Source of the DNA: an uncultured Bacteroidales bacterium
GTDB taxonomy: Bacteria; Bacteroidota; Bacteroidia; Bacteroidales; Bacteroidaceae
Assembly: GCA_902779085.1 (NCBI GenBank)
Contig: CACYZY010000001.1
Span: 310,001 to 374,000, forward strand
Direction of reading: 5' to 3'
DNA: 64,000 nt
In this document: in pieces, positions 1 through 9,343 of the stretch
Numbering within the stretch: position 1 is the stretch's first letter
Layout of the letters: each line of letters starts with the position of its first letter
Notes under the pieces: generated by a model
Told to the model about the DNA's origin: nothing
The model's input: the letters and a program-made list of their open reading frames with translations, nothing else
Database searches by the model: none
Made by a program: the position numbers and the translations under genes

Positions 1-289
1 CCTGAAAGAGCGATGAGAACGAAGTCGTATAGATGACTTGTCCTGTCCCCTTATCACGCATTACTAATTGTCCATGACTTTTCAAAGGCATATCAGCTAA
101 GTGATGCCTACGCCCAGCCCACCCTGCTATAGCCGACAATTCGTCGAGCGCTATCTGTTGTTCGTGGTCATTGCCCGTAAAGACATAGTCTATTCGCAGT
201 GTTTGCTCTGTGAAGAAGTCCTCGAATTGCTGAGCATGTATGGCTGTGTTCGTCAGGATAAGCCATGCCGCAATAATTATTTTTCTCAT
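1..289 (-). CDS. M64 family (IgA peptidase-like) metallopeptidase, N-terminal part
   Basis: Partial gene: the reading frame runs off the left edge of the window. It starts at the ATG at 289 and begins with a signal peptide (MRKIIIAAWLILTNTAIHAQ). The following segment contains RIDYVFTGN, the WAGRRHHLADMPLKSHGQ stretch and VIYTTSFSSLFQ, which match the N-terminal domain that precedes the zinc peptidase domain in Bacteroidales M64 peptidases. The catalytic domain is outside the window, so activity cannot be judged. The protein is predicted to be exported. The family assignment rests on recognising this N-terminal pattern. Confidence 0.75.
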   Translation of the reverse strand, partial: MRKIIIAAWLILTNTAIHAQQFEDFFTEQTLRIDYVFTGNDHEQQIALDELSAIAGWAGRRHHLADMPLKSHGQLVMRDKGTGQVIYTTSFSSLFQ

Positions 290-314
290 AATAGTATATA
301 ATTGTTCAGTTTCA

Positions 315-346
315 CTTGCAAATATAGTCAATTATCTTTACCTTTG
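315..346 (+). promoter_or_regulatory. Bacteroidetes-type promoter of the Lrp/AsnC gene
   Basis: A -33-like CTTG at 315-318 is followed after 20 bp by TACCTTTG at 339-346, a match to the TAnnTTTG -7 box. Transcription would start near 353, about 33 nt before the ATG at 386. Confidence 0.6.
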
Positions 347-385
347 CGTATTATCTAAATAATAAACTATTAAATTGTAATAAAC

Positions 386-862
386 ATGGCACGTCATCAA
401 TTAGACGCCCTCGACAAGAAAATTCTGAAAATGATTGCGGCAGATGCTCGCGTTCCTTTTTTGGAAGTTGCCAGGGCATGCAACGTATCTGGAGCGGCTA
501 TCCACCAGAGAGTACAGAAACTTTTTGCTCTTGGAGTGCTGAAAGGCTCTCAGTTTATTGTGGATCCTGAAAGTGTAGGATTTGAGACTTGTGCATACGT
601 TGGCCTATACCTTAAAGATCCTTCTTCCTTTGAAGAAGTAACTTTAGCTTTGAAAAAGATTCCTGAGGTAGTAGAATGCCACTACACCACTGGGCAGTAT
701 GATATGTTTATCAAACTATATGCTCGTAACAATCATCATTTGCTGAGCATTATTCACGATAAACTGCAACCTCTGAATCTGGCACGCACCGAAACGATTA
801 TCTCGTTTAACGAGGCAATCCAACGTCAATTGCCAGTAGAATCAATTATCAGCGATAAGTAA
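386..862 (+). CDS. Lrp/AsnC family transcriptional regulator
   Basis: 158 aa, the usual length of the family. The N-terminal helix-turn-helix starts with LDALDKKILKMIAADARVPF and continues through VSGAAIHQRVQKL. The C-terminal half is the ligand-binding RAM domain, with the pattern VVECHYTTGQYDMFIKLYA. Members regulate amino-acid metabolism and bind amino acids as effectors; the target here cannot be read from the sequence. Its last 21 bp overlap the 3' end of the convergent folA gene. Confidence 0.93.
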   Translation: MARHQLDALDKKILKMIAADARVPFLEVARACNVSGAAIHQRVQKLFALGVLKGSQFIVDPESVGFETCAYVGLYLKDPSSFEEVTLALKKIPEVVECHYTTGQYDMFIKLYARNNHHLLSIIHDKLQPLNLARTETIISFNEAIQRQLPVESIISDK

Positions 863-1351
863 AGTTTCTTTCTCGTAATCTACAAATGAATAATTATAGG
901 GATGCCTGTCGTCTGCACGATGGTTATCCCTTTTTATTTCGTGCCATAACACGTGGTCGATGGCTGGGAAATATACATCAGCCTCAGTTGCTTCTGCATC
1001 AATCTCCGTAATAAAGAGCTTGTCGGCCAAAGGGATCGCCTGCTTATACACGCTGGCACCACCAATGATGAACACTTGTTCGTCGGATGCACAATGCTTC
1101 AGTGCTTCTTCCAGTGAAGAAAAAACTTCAGCACCGGGTATTACCAGTTTGGTGCTACGGCTCAGAACGATGTTACGGCGGTTAGGTAATGCCCCTTTGG
1201 GAAGCGAGTCAAAAGTTTTTCTGCCCATCACTATAGTATGGCTTGTAGTCAAAGCCTTGAAACGCTTCATATCATCGGGCAGGTAATATAACAGTTTGTT
1301 CTTGTAACCTAAGGCGTTGTTCTTATCTATTGCAGCTATAATGGCTATCAT
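842..1351 (-). CDS. folA: Dihydrofolate reductase
   Basis: 169 aa; reduces dihydrofolate to tetrahydrofolate with NADPH. The N-terminal MIAIIAAIDKNNALGYKNKL matches the start of DHFR, followed by LPDDMKRFKALT, IVMGRKTFDSLP with NRRNIVLSR, and VFIIGGASVYKQAIPLADKLFITEI. It lies 3 bp downstream of thyA on the same strand. The two genes are functionally coupled because ThyA oxidises the folate that DHFR recycles. The 3' end overlaps the convergent Lrp gene by 21 bp. Confidence 0.97.
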   Translation of the reverse strand: MIAIIAAIDKNNALGYKNKLLYYLPDDMKRFKALTTSHTIVMGRKTFDSLPKGALPNRRNIVLSRSTKLVIPGAEVFSSLEEALKHCASDEQVFIIGGASVYKQAIPLADKLFITEIDAEATEADVYFPAIDHVLWHEIKRDNHRADDRHPYNYSFVDYEKETLLIADN

Positions 1352-1354
1352 ATA

Positions 1355-2149
1355 TTATACAGATACTTTTCCGGCTATGTGTGGCCAGGGGTTATAGTCA
1401 ACTAGTTCAAAATCCTCGTATTTGAAGTCGAAAATATCTTTTACATCAGGATTGATGTGCATTTTGGGTAGTGGCCTTGGCTCACGCGTCAGTTGTAAAT
1501 CCACTTGCTCCAAATGGTTAAGGTAAATATGGGCATCACCAAAAGTGTGTACAAAATCACCAGCCTTTAGTCCTGTTACTTGTGCCATCATCTGCAGCAG
1601 CAGGGCATATGAGGCGATGTTGAAAGGCACGCCCAAAAAGATATCGGCACTTCGTTGGTATAGTTGCAGACTCAATGTTCCGTTGGCGACATAGAACTGG
1701 AATAGGCAATGGCAGGGTGGGAGAGCCATATGAGGCAGGTCGCCCACGTTCCATGAGCACACCATGATACGGCGGGAGTCAGGATTGTGCTTAATAGTTT
1801 CTACAACTTCACTAATCTGGTCAACTACCTTGCCGTCTGTCGTCTCCCATGAGCGCCATTGATGACCATAAACAGGTCCTAAATTGCCATTGGCATCGGC
1901 CCATTCGTTCCAGATGCGCACCCCATTCTCTTGCAGAAAATGCACGTTGGTGTCACCCTTGAGGAACCACAGTAATTCGTAGATAATCGACTTTAAATGG
2001 AGTTTCTTGGTAGTGAGGCATGGGAATCCGTCATCTAAGTGAAATCTCATCTGATGGCCAAATATACTGATAGTGCCGGTACCTGTGCGGTCGCTCTTCT
2101 CCACACCTTCTGCCTTTACTCTTTTCAACAAATCTAAATATTGTTTCAT
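1355..2149 (-). CDS. thyA: Thymidylate synthase
   Basis: 264 aa from the ATG at 2149 ([11 protein letters not shown]), the same length as E. coli ThyA. An upstream in-frame start at 2197 is rejected because it falls on the predicted promoter. The enzyme makes dTMP from dUMP using methylene-tetrahydrofolate. Visible signatures are the dUMP-binding SDRTGTGT near the N-terminus, the catalytic cysteine in [32 protein letters not shown] and [11 protein letters not shown]. First gene of a thyA-folA operon. Confidence 0.98.
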   Translation of the reverse strand: MKQYLDLLKRVKAEGVEKSDRTGTGTISIFGHQMRFHLDDGFPCLTTKKLHLKSIIYELLWFLKGDTNVHFLQENGVRIWNEWADANGNLGPVYGHQWRSWETTDGKVVDQISEVVETIKHNPDSRRIMVCSWNVGDLPHMALPPCHCLFQFYVANGTLSLQLYQRSADIFLGVPFNIASYALLLQMMAQVTGLKAGDFVHTFGDAHIYLNHLEQVDLQLTREPRPLPKMHINPDVKDIFDFKYEDFELVDYNPWPHIAGKVSV

Positions 2150-2194
2150 TTTAATTGAAAATTGAATAAATCGTGCAATTACAATGATATTAAA

Positions 2195-2225
2195 CAAAGG
2201 TATTGTAAAAACACGAAATTTACAA
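2195..2225 (-). promoter_or_regulatory. Promoter of thyA-folA
   Basis: On the minus strand TACCTTTG (2195-2202) matches the TAnnTTTG box, and a TTG at 2223-2225 sits 20 bp upstream of it. The start site would be near 2188, which supports the thyA start at 2149. Confidence 0.6.
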
Positions 2226-3572
2226 GAAAGGCGTAAGTAAATTGCCTAACCATCCCACAAACTTTTTCCATTTGCTGCGTTTTTTCCAATACTCACGATT
2301 CAGTGGGTGACTGTTTCGCTTGTCACGTTCGAACATTGTACTCAGTTCATCAGTGGTACCTTTGTCGAAGATAAGCGCATTTGTTTCATAATCGTAGCGC
2401 AAACTTCTGCTGTCCAAGTTGGCAGTACCTACCGTACAGAAAGTGCTATCCACCATCATCACCTTCGAGTGATGGAAGCCTCCATCGAATAGATATACTT
2501 TAGCCCCTTTTTTCATCAATCTGTAAGCTACAAGTTCTCCTGTCTCTGGGGTAAAACCGATATCTGACTTGGCAGGAAGCATTATTTCCACTTCCACACC
2601 ACGTTTCAACGCCCGCTTTATCGCCCTTCTCACTGAGTTCGTAGGTACAAAGTAAGGATTCACTATCATTATGTGGTCTTCTGCACTGTCCAATGCCTTG
2701 ACATACACCTTCCTGATGGCATCAGATGTCTTGCCAGGTGAACGATCCACAATGGCTATGTCTACCTCCTCGTGTGTTCGCTTACCTACCAGGTCGATAC
2801 GTTCTTCCAGAGACAGTTGTGCTACCTCGTTTTCCGGTTTGTCTACTACCGGCGTACGCTTGGCTGTCACATCTGCCACCTGGGTCCTCTTTTCGCTTAT
2901 TACCTGTTGTTTAGTTTCCTTCTTCCACATTTTCAAGAAGATATCTTGCAATTTGCTCACCGCAGGCCCTTCCAATCGCATGTGAATGTCATGCCATTCG
3001 CCAATTTCTTCCAAACCAATCACATAGTAGTCTGCAATATTCATACCTCCAGTATAACCTGTCTTACCGTCAATAACCACAATTTTGCGATGGTCACGAG
3101 GCACAATATGGTTTACCCATGGAAACTTGATGGGGTCAAACTCAACAAGATCCACACCAGAGGCTCTGATAGCGGTGGTATGTACTTTCTTCAGCGGCTG
3201 GTTGTTCGATGAATTGCCGAAAGCGTCATACATGGCACGCACCATCACGCCCTGTTGAGCTTTCTCACCCAGCAGGTCGAATGTAAGTCCTGCTATTGAG
3301 TCGTTGCGAAAATTAAAATATTCAAGATGGATGCTTTGCTGAGCCTGATGAATATGACTGAATAGGTCTTCAAACTTATCGTGGCCACTAAAGAACAGTT
3401 TAAGACTGTTGTGCCGTGTCACGTCTATATGTCTTTCTTGCAAGTAGTCACGCAAGGCTGCTTCGCTCTTTGCCATCGGCGTTTGTGCCTTCACCGTCCC
3501 GAAGGTCAGCAAGGCACATACCCCCAAGCCTACCCATCGTTTGTACATGAATCCGCTATTTGCCTTAAACAT
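2220..3572 (-). CDS. Secreted phospholipase D-like / cardiolipin synthase family protein
   Basis: 450 aa with two PLD phosphodiesterase motifs: HRKIVVIDG followed by GGMNIAD in the first half, and HSKVMMVD followed by GTANLDSRS in the second. Proteins with this pair form one active site and act on phospholipid headgroups, either as cardiolipin synthases or as hydrolases. An export signal ([17 protein letters not shown]) lies near the N-terminus, whereas typical cardiolipin synthases have two transmembrane helices, so a periplasmic or secreted location is inferred. An alternative start at 3548 (MYKRWVG) gives a cleaner signal peptide. Specific substrate unknown. Confidence 0.85.
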   Translation of the reverse strand: MFKANSGFMYKRWVGLGVCALLTFGTVKAQTPMAKSEAALRDYLQERHIDVTRHNSLKLFFSGHDKFEDLFSHIHQAQQSIHLEYFNFRNDSIAGLTFDLLGEKAQQGVMVRAMYDAFGNSSNNQPLKKVHTTAIRASGVDLVEFDPIKFPWVNHIVPRDHRKIVVIDGKTGYTGGMNIADYYVIGLEEIGEWHDIHMRLEGPAVSKLQDIFLKMWKKETKQQVISEKRTQVADVTAKRTPVVDKPENEVAQLSLEERIDLVGKRTHEEVDIAIVDRSPGKTSDAIRKVYVKALDSAEDHIMIVNPYFVPTNSVRRAIKRALKRGVEVEIMLPAKSDIGFTPETGELVAYRLMKKGAKVYLFDGGFHHSKVMMVDSTFCTVGTANLDSRSLRYDYETNALIFDKGTTDELSTMFERDKRNSHPLNREYWKKRSKWKKFVGWLGNLLTPFL

Positions 3573-3597
3573 TATACTGCTTTCTTTAAATTTGACG

Positions 3598-3605
3598 CAA
3601 AGTTA
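3598..3605 (-). promoter_or_regulatory. -7 box of the PLD-family gene
   Basis: TAACTTTG on the minus strand matches TAnnTTTG and lies about 25 bp upstream of the start at 3572. No good -33 element was seen. Confidence 0.45.
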
Positions 3606-3639
3606 ATACTTTTTTATCAATTCTTATTATCTTCGCAGT

Positions 3640-4179
3640 ATGGAAAAAGTCTCATTTTCTCATTATTTATTTATTGGTGGCTGTCTCTTGATAATTCTTC
3701 TGACAATAGCTTGCCATTCTAGTCAGTCCGAGGGTTTTCGTTGGGATGGAGGATTGGTACGTTTGGATCGAATCCACGACAGTCTATCGTTCATCCGCTA
3801 TGAGCGGCAAGGCAAGGAACTATCAACTTGGCGTTTACCCTATCCTGTTTATCGCTTCGATTGGGGGGATGTAAATGGTGATGGTGTTCCTGAGGTGGCA
3901 GTGGGGGTTATAAAGGCTACGCGTTTTTTCCCCGTGCCCGACAAGCGTTTGTTCCTTTTTAAGCTCTATCATGGCAAACTCATCCGTCCCCTTTGGCTTG
4001 GTTCTCATGTAGCTTATCACCTTGAAGATTTCTGTATTGAGCGGGATTCAGTACCAGCGCTTATCCATACTACTGAGCGAATGACAAATGATAGCATTGT
4101 TCATATTTTTTACCGTCAGCAAGGTTTTGGGATTAAATTCCTAAGAAAAGATGAAGAGACTATTGCCGTGACAAAATAA
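3640..4179 (+). CDS. Lipoprotein of unknown function with an FG-GAP-like motif
   Basis: 179 aa. The N-terminus is a lipoprotein signal: a hydrophobic stretch ending in the lipobox LTIAC. Near residue 75 there is DVNGDGVPEVAVG, an Asp/Gly-rich calcium-binding-like loop typical of FG-GAP/VCBS repeats, but only one copy is clear. It directly precedes the DUF3160 lipoprotein gene and then a CapA-like gene on the same strand, so these three probably form a unit of surface or periplasmic proteins. No enzymatic function can be assigned. Confidence 0.75.
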   Translation: MEKVSFSHYLFIGGCLLIILLTIACHSSQSEGFRWDGGLVRLDRIHDSLSFIRYERQGKELSTWRLPYPVYRFDWGDVNGDGVPEVAVGVIKATRFFPVPDKRLFLFKLYHGKLIRPLWLGSHVAYHLEDFCIERDSVPALIHTTERMTNDSIVHIFYRQQGFGIKFLRKDEETIAVTK

Positions 4180-4220
4180 ATTTGTATTATTGCACAACAA
4201 AAAGGTATATTAACACTACA

Positions 4221-6677
4221 ATGAAAAAACTAATTGTTTTTATAATGGTGGCATTCTGTGCTTTGAGTGCCTGCAAACAGCAAGGCGGAAGCGTTAGTCA
4301 AGATACCCTTAACGCCATTTATAACCCCCAGTCACTGTTGCTCAATGATGACGAACTGCCACAGTCCGTTGACCTTGACATGGACATCAGTCAGCTCAGC
4401 TACCAAGAGCTGCGTATCCTCCGTTACTACCCCTATGCCATTCACGGCATCTGGATCAAGGAAGGTGACATCAACGGCTTTTATTGCAGCCGCACCAAGT
4501 GGTACTACAATCTCTGTGACTCCCTTTTCTGGGGCAACGAAACCAACAACTGGGAACCCCTTATCAGTTTCGACAATTATGACAACGAATACCAGGCTTA
4601 TCTCGACCAAACCAATCTTACGGATGAAGAGAAAGCCTTTATCGCCAAGATAGATGCCCGCATGACCGAACTGGCTCAGCAGCGCCAGATTACTTCCCAG
4701 CAAGGCATCACCTTGCAGAACCCTGCTTTGGCTGTTAACTTGCACCAGATTAAGGCGCCCTCGAAGCAGCTGCTCACCATGCTATTGCAACACAATATGG
4801 CAATGGAGCCAACCGACTACGAACAGCTGTTCCAGCTATATGAGAGCAATGACTACTCGTGCATCCCCAGCTTCATCACTACAGATGTCTATCTGCAAGC
4901 CTACCACATGTATTTCAGCTATGTGCTCAAGTCGCTCGAGCAACACAGTTTCGTACCTGCATTGGCAAAGATGTGCCGTGCCATGTACCAGGCTGCCATC
5001 CAAGCCCGCTCGACTGAGGGCAATGACGAACTGAACCAGTTGGCCGACTTCAATGCCACGTTCTTCGCCATCGCCCTGCACCTGTTGGACGACTCGCAGG
5101 TGGATGTGCCAGAGCAGATGCGTGCCAAGTATGATTTCGAGATCAGCCATATCATGGACTGCCAGGATGCCCAGTCTGCTTTGTTAGAGACAGAGGTGTT
5201 CTTTAACTATAGTCTGTTCAAGCCCCGTGGCAACTATACCCGCAATGAAGTGTTGAAGCACTATTTCCGTGCGATGATGTGGTTGCAGACTGCCTCGTTC
5301 TGCCGTGAAGAGACCCAAGACTTGAAACGTGCGGTGTCTATGGCACAGCTGTTCAACCAGCTCTCTGAAGCTGACCGGAAAGCTGGTCGTGGCGTGTATG
5401 ATGCGCTGGCCTTCTTGATGGGTGAGCCTGATAACCTCGCCGTGTTGGAGGTGGCAGATTTCTTGAAGGAAAAAGGAGTGGGCAGCTTGGAACAAGCCCT
5501 GTCGGACCAGACTCTCAAGCAAGTAAACGACTGGTTGGTGGAGGAGTTCAAAGGACGCAACCGCATAGCTCCAAAGATACAGCTCAGCTGTGCTGACAAA
5601 CTGAATTTCATGCCCCAGCGATATGTTCTCGACAACGAAGTGTTGGCAAGCACCTACGACGAGGCTCCCAACAGCCAGTTGGCCTATCCCCGGGGGGTGC
5701 ACGTGATGGATGTGCTGGGCGTTGAAACGGCTGGCGCCGTGATGGATACTACCTATCATGATGCAGCTGCCTGGAGCGGATTTACAAAAGAAAGGAATCG
5801 CCTGCATGAGCGTTTCATCGATTATAATGATAACTGGGAAGACTCTATGTATAATAAGTGGATGGAGAGCCTGCTGGTATTGCAGAAGAGTGACAAAAAC
5901 TACCCGGGCTTTATGCAGACTGATGCCTGGAAAATCAAAGGGCTCAATTCGGGACTGGCTTCATGGGCGGAACTCAAGCACGATGCCATCCTTTATGCTG
6001 AGCAACCGATGGCAGCTGAGTGTGGCGGTGGTGGCTTGCCTACGCCTGAGGTGATGGGTTATGTTGAGCCTAACCTGGCGTTCTGGAAACAGTTGCAGGA
6101 GATGCTGACGCTCAACCTCAATATGCTGGCAGAGACTGGCTTCCTGACTGAAGACCTGCAAGACAGGTCACAGCGTTTGGGCGAGATGGTAGAGTTCTGC
6201 CTCAATATGACAGAGAAAGAGTTACGAGGTGAGCAGCCTACCAGCGAGGAGTATAACGAGATGCGTTACATGGGTAGCTCACTGGAATATTTCACGCTCT
6301 CGGTGCTCGACCCAATGACTGATTTTTACCACTGGTACGATGTGATGGGTGCCGACCGCTCCGTTGCTGTCGTAGCTGATGTGTTTACCCGCAACGTGCA
6401 GAATTGTGAGAAAAACGGTATCCTTTACGAGGCCACCGGCAATGCCAATGCCATTTACGTGCTTGTGAATATAGGTGGTGAAACCTACCTCACTCGTGGT
6501 GCCACCCTCAGCTACTACGAGTTTGTCCGTCCGTTGGGCGACAGACTAACCGATGAGCAGTGGCAGGAGATGTTGCATAACAATCAGGCACCTGATGTTC
6601 CATCTTGGGTAAAGCCTTATCTTATTAACTCTAAGGTTGAGGTGGATGAAACAAATTTGTATAGCTCTGGTTGTTAG
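4221..6677 (+). CDS. DUF3160-family lipoprotein
   Basis: 818 aa from the ATG at 4221 (MKKLIVFIMVAFCALSAC). The lipobox LSAC follows a hydrophobic segment, so the mature protein is predicted to be lipid-anchored. The body shows features I associate with DUF3160: PSFITTDVYLQAYHMYFSYV, ELKHDAILYAEQ and a C-terminal segment around TRGATLSYYEFVRP. No function is established for this family to my knowledge. Its 3' end overlaps the next gene (start 6646) by 32 bp, consistent with translational coupling. The ORF extends upstream to 4182, but the signal peptide fixes the start at 4221. Confidence 0.8.
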   Translation: MKKLIVFIMVAFCALSACKQQGGSVSQDTLNAIYNPQSLLLNDDELPQSVDLDMDISQLSYQELRILRYYPYAIHGIWIKEGDINGFYCSRTKWYYNLCDSLFWGNETNNWEPLISFDNYDNEYQAYLDQTNLTDEEKAFIAKIDARMTELAQQRQITSQQGITLQNPALAVNLHQIKAPSKQLLTMLLQHNMAMEPTDYEQLFQLYESNDYSCIPSFITTDVYLQAYHMYFSYVLKSLEQHSFVPALAKMCRAMYQAAIQARSTEGNDELNQLADFNATFFAIALHLLDDSQVDVPEQMRAKYDFEISHIMDCQDAQSALLETEVFFNYSLFKPRGNYTRNEVLKHYFRAMMWLQTASFCREETQDLKRAVSMAQLFNQLSEADRKAGRGVYDALAFLMGEPDNLAVLEVADFLKEKGVGSLEQALSDQTLKQVNDWLVEEFKGRNRIAPKIQLSCADKLNFMPQRYVLDNEVLASTYDEAPNSQLAYPRGVHVMDVLGVETAGAVMDTTYHDAAAWSGFTKERNRLHERFIDYNDNWEDSMYNKWMESLLVLQKSDKNYPGFMQTDAWKIKGLNSGLASWAELKHDAILYAEQPMAAECGGGGLPTPEVMGYVEPNLAFWKQLQEMLTLNLNMLAETGFLTEDLQDRSQRLGEMVEFCLNMTEKELRGEQPTSEEYNEMRYMGSSLEYFTLSVLDPMTDFYHWYDVMGADRSVAVVADVFTRNVQNCEKNGILYEATGNANAIYVLVNIGGETYLTRGATLSYYEFVRPLGDRLTDEQWQEMLHNNQAPDVPSWVKPYLINSKVEVDETNLYSSGC

Positions 6678-7572
6678 TTTGTTTTTTATTTCTTGTTCTT
6701 CATCAAAAGAACAAGAAATTATTAGTGAAAATGAGCTGGTGCTCATCTTTACCGGTGACGTGCTCCTTGATCGTGGCGTCCGACCCTATGCTGAGCGCGA
6801 AGGTGTTCAGGCCTTGTTTGCAGGCGTTGATTCCATTTTCCGCCAAGCTGATGCTGTGATTATCAACTTGGAGTGCCCTCTTACCAAAATCGTGACTCCT
6901 GTCAACAAGCATTTTGTATTTCGCGGAGAACCCATGTGGGCAGAAGGGTTGCGCGCTGCTGGCATCACTCATGCAGCAATGGCCAACAATCATACATATG
7001 ACCAAGGAAGGCAAGGTTTGCTTTCTACTTATAATCACCTTAAAGCTGCAGGTATTGAGCCTTTGGGGTTCGGCTATACAAAAAAAGAAAGGATACAGCC
7101 AGTTATTATACGTAAGGGAGCAACCGAAGTGGCACTGTTTAACAGTGTACCCTTACCGTTAGAGAACTGGTACGATTTAGATGACCGTCCTGGCATCTGT
7201 CAGGCAAGTGCTTCTACCTTGGCCGACGCTATCCAGTCCTATCATGCCTCTCATCCTTTCTCAAAAATTATTGCCGTGCTCCATTGGGGTGTAGAGTTCC
7301 AGTCAGTTCCCTCTCTGCAACAGCACATTGATGCTCAGATCCTATTAAAAGCAGGGGCTGATGCCATTGTTGGCCATCACCCCCATGTGGTTCAGTCTTT
7401 AAAAAACGTATATGGCAAACCTGTATTCTACAGTTTGGGCAATTTTGTTTTTGACCAATCCATGCCTATTGCTAATCATGCAGCTATGGCACAAATCACT
7501 ATTCTGGGTGACTCTATCATAGCAAAATCCCTTCCTGTAAAAATTATACAACACAAGCCTAAATCAAAATGA
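6646..7572 (+). CDS. CapA/PgsA-like lipoprotein (poly-gamma-glutamate capsule protein family)
   Basis: 308 aa from the ATG at 6646 (MKQICIALVVSLFFISC, lipobox FISC). The remainder is the PGA_cap metallophosphatase-like fold: LIFTGDVLLDRGV, INLECPLT, MANNHTYDQGRQGL, LHWGVEF and IVGHHPHVVQ with YSLGNFVFDQS. In Bacillus, CapA/PgsA takes part in poly-gamma-glutamate capsule export, but homologues are widespread without that polymer and no capB/capC partner lies nearby, so the role here is open. An in-frame TTG at 6637 is a possible alternative start. It overlaps the DUF3160 gene by 32 bp. Confidence 0.88.
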   Translation: MKQICIALVVSLFFISCSSSKEQEIISENELVLIFTGDVLLDRGVRPYAEREGVQALFAGVDSIFRQADAVIINLECPLTKIVTPVNKHFVFRGEPMWAEGLRAAGITHAAMANNHTYDQGRQGLLSTYNHLKAAGIEPLGFGYTKKERIQPVIIRKGATEVALFNSVPLPLENWYDLDDRPGICQASASTLADAIQSYHASHPFSKIIAVLHWGVEFQSVPSLQQHIDAQILLKAGADAIVGHHPHVVQSLKNVYGKPVFYSLGNFVFDQSMPIANHAAMAQITILGDSIIAKSLPVKIIQHKPKSK

Positions 7573-7642
7573 TATGGTATCTATTGTTTTTTAGATACTA
7601 AGATAGAAGTGAAATCAAAGATATGCTTGCAGTTTGTTATTT

Positions 7643-8353
7643 TTATTGTTTGGTGATACGACCAAGGTAGTCGTAGTGAGGTCCTTCGCTAAGGATGTCA
7701 AGTCGGTATCCGTGGGAAAGGGCAGCCTCGTTAACGGTTTCTGCATCAATGTAGCTCCAAGGGAAGGTGTCACCAATGATGTCTTTGTATCGCAATTGAT
7801 ATGTGAGATTACCGTAGTATTCTTTGGTGTCAGGAAGCTCGATGATGCCATCTTCATCTTCATAAATATAACAGATATCTGAAGAATCGAAAAGTAACTG
7901 TCCTCCAGGTTCCAGGATATGGTCGAGTAGGTGGAATAGCATATATAGGTTTTCGGCCTTTCCCACAACACCAATACCATTCATAAGCAATAGAATGGTG
8001 TCATACTGGGAGTCTATGGTGAAAAAGTCCTGTTGTAAAGCCTTCATCACACCACGTTCCCGCATAGTCACAACAGAAAATGGTGATATGTCGATGGCTG
8101 TAACATCGATTCCCATTTCTTGCAAAATTAGCGAGTGACAGCCAGCACCTGCTCCCACGTCAAGAGTCCGACCTTTCGCCAAATTCAATGCTTCTTGTTC
8201 AAGTTTGGGCATGTCGGCAAAGCTACGGAAGAGGGTCTCTACGGGCATTATGTCTTCATCGAACATGGGAGAGTAAATACGGATTGGGGTAGTGTTGCCT
8301 GTCTTCCAATACTCTCTAATGGCTAGACCCATCGGGTCTTTGTGTTGTTCCAT
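7643..8353 (-). CDS. Class I SAM-dependent methyltransferase
   Basis: 236 aa. The SAM-binding motif I is TLDVGAGAGCHSLIL, followed by the acidic end of strand 2 (VTAIDISPFSV) and a motif IV-like LLLMNGIGVVG. The C-terminal half (YQLRYKDIIGDTFPWSYID) is compatible with a small-molecule methyltransferase. Substrate not recognisable. It lies 16 bp downstream of an RluA-type pseudouridine synthase and after rlmD, so it is probably the last gene of an RNA-modification operon, but that does not prove an RNA substrate. Confidence 0.88.
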   Translation of the reverse strand: MEQHKDPMGLAIREYWKTGNTTPIRIYSPMFDEDIMPVETLFRSFADMPKLEQEALNLAKGRTLDVGAGAGCHSLILQEMGIDVTAIDISPFSVVTMRERGVMKALQQDFFTIDSQYDTILLLMNGIGVVGKAENLYMLFHLLDHILEPGGQLLFDSSDICYIYEDEDGIIELPDTKEYYGNLTYQLRYKDIIGDTFPWSYIDAETVNEAALSHGYRLDILSEGPHYDYLGRITKQ

Positions 8354-8369
8354 AAGTAGTAGGGTTTTA

Positions 8370-9311
8370 CTATTCTTCTTTCATAGCGGCTTTGTCGCTA
8401 GCTACATGACGCTGCATCAATCGTTTAAAGGAAATGGGATAGGGTGTCTCAAACTGCATCTTCTCACCTGTGACAGGGTGAGTAAAGCAGAGCTTGAAGG
8501 CATGGAGACCCAAGCGGTTCAGGGGGTTGTCATCGTCCTCTCGTCCATAGCGGCCATCACCAACAACGGGATGCCCTAAATCGGCCATGTGCACACGGAT
8601 CTGATTCTTGCGACCAGTCTCCAATTGCAACTCCATCATGGAATAGCCGTTAGCTCGCTTGATGGTCTGGTAGTGGGTGATGGCCAGCTGACCGCCATCA
8701 TCCACCGGACTGGAGGCTACGTAGAGTTTCTTGTCGGTGAGCCAGGAACGGACGGTACCATAGTCTTGCTCCATATCGCCATGAACGATTGCCACATAAC
8801 GGCGGTCGGTTACAATATTGTGCCAGTTGTCGCGCAAGGTATGCTGGGTCTGCTCGTCTTTGGCAAACATCATCAAGCCCGAGGTGTCGCGGTCGAGGCG
8901 ATGCACGATATATACCTGACTGCGCTTGTTGCTGCGACGCAGGTACTCGGTGAGAATGGTAGCGGCGGTGCGCTCCTTCTCACGCCCGGTCTTGACAGAG
9001 AGCAGACCGGGCTCTTTCTCTACCACCATGAGGTAAGCATCTTCATACACCAGCTTGAGCAGGCGGTTGCGGAACTCATGGTTGCCCTTCTCACGACTGA
9101 TCTGTACCTTCATGCCTGGTTGGAGGGGGAAGTTATACTGGGTAGTAATCCGCTGGTTGACAAATACGATGCGCTTGCTGAGCAGTGACTTCAGTTTGGT
9201 GCGACTGGCTTGGGGCATACGGGCTGCAAGGAACTCCATCAGCTCCATGGGCTCTCTTACGATATAGTCTGTATATTGGTTTCTGGCTCTCGCCACTCTT
9301 TTTTCTTTCAT
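8370..9311 (-). CDS. RluA/RsuA-superfamily pseudouridine synthase
   Basis: 313 aa. An N-terminal S4-like segment (MPQASRTKLKSLLSKRIVFVN) is followed by the pseudouridine synthase domain with the catalytic motif HRLDRDTSGLMMFAK, then ETGRKNQIRVHMADLGHPVVGD. The enzyme isomerises uridine in rRNA or tRNA; which position cannot be told from the sequence. The gene starts 19 bp after the stop of rlmD, with a heptanucleotide repeat between and across them. Confidence 0.93.
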   Translation of the reverse strand: MKEKRVARARNQYTDYIVREPMELMEFLAARMPQASRTKLKSLLSKRIVFVNQRITTQYNFPLQPGMKVQISREKGNHEFRNRLLKLVYEDAYLMVVEKEPGLLSVKTGREKERTAATILTEYLRRSNKRSQVYIVHRLDRDTSGLMMFAKDEQTQHTLRDNWHNIVTDRRYVAIVHGDMEQDYGTVRSWLTDKKLYVASSPVDDGGQLAITHYQTIKRANGYSMMELQLETGRKNQIRVHMADLGHPVVGDGRYGREDDDNPLNRLGLHAFKLCFTHPVTGEKMQFETPYPISFKRLMQRHVASDKAAMKEE

Positions 9312-9318
9312 AATTAAT

Positions 9319-9343
9319 AATTCTCAATTCTCAATTCTCAATT
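9319..9343. repeat. Heptanucleotide tandem repeat, about 3.6 units
   Basis: On the plus strand the unit AATTCTC occurs three times in a row and is followed by AATT. It contains the rlmD stop codon (9331-9333) and fills most of the gap before the start of the pseudouridine synthase gene at 9311. A similar AATTG-containing heptamer repeat lies at 62750-62780. Confidence 0.85.

Noticed and set aside
5184-5807. 207-aa minus-strand frame
   Set aside because: Antisense shadow of the DUF3160 gene; no start context, signal or family match.
7576-7602. Terminator between the CapA-like and methyltransferase genes
   Set aside because: Short GTATCT/AGATAC stem with the T run in the loop instead of after the stem.
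8589-9188. 199-aa plus-strand frame
   Set aside because: Antisense to the pseudouridine synthase gene, whose motifs are complete.
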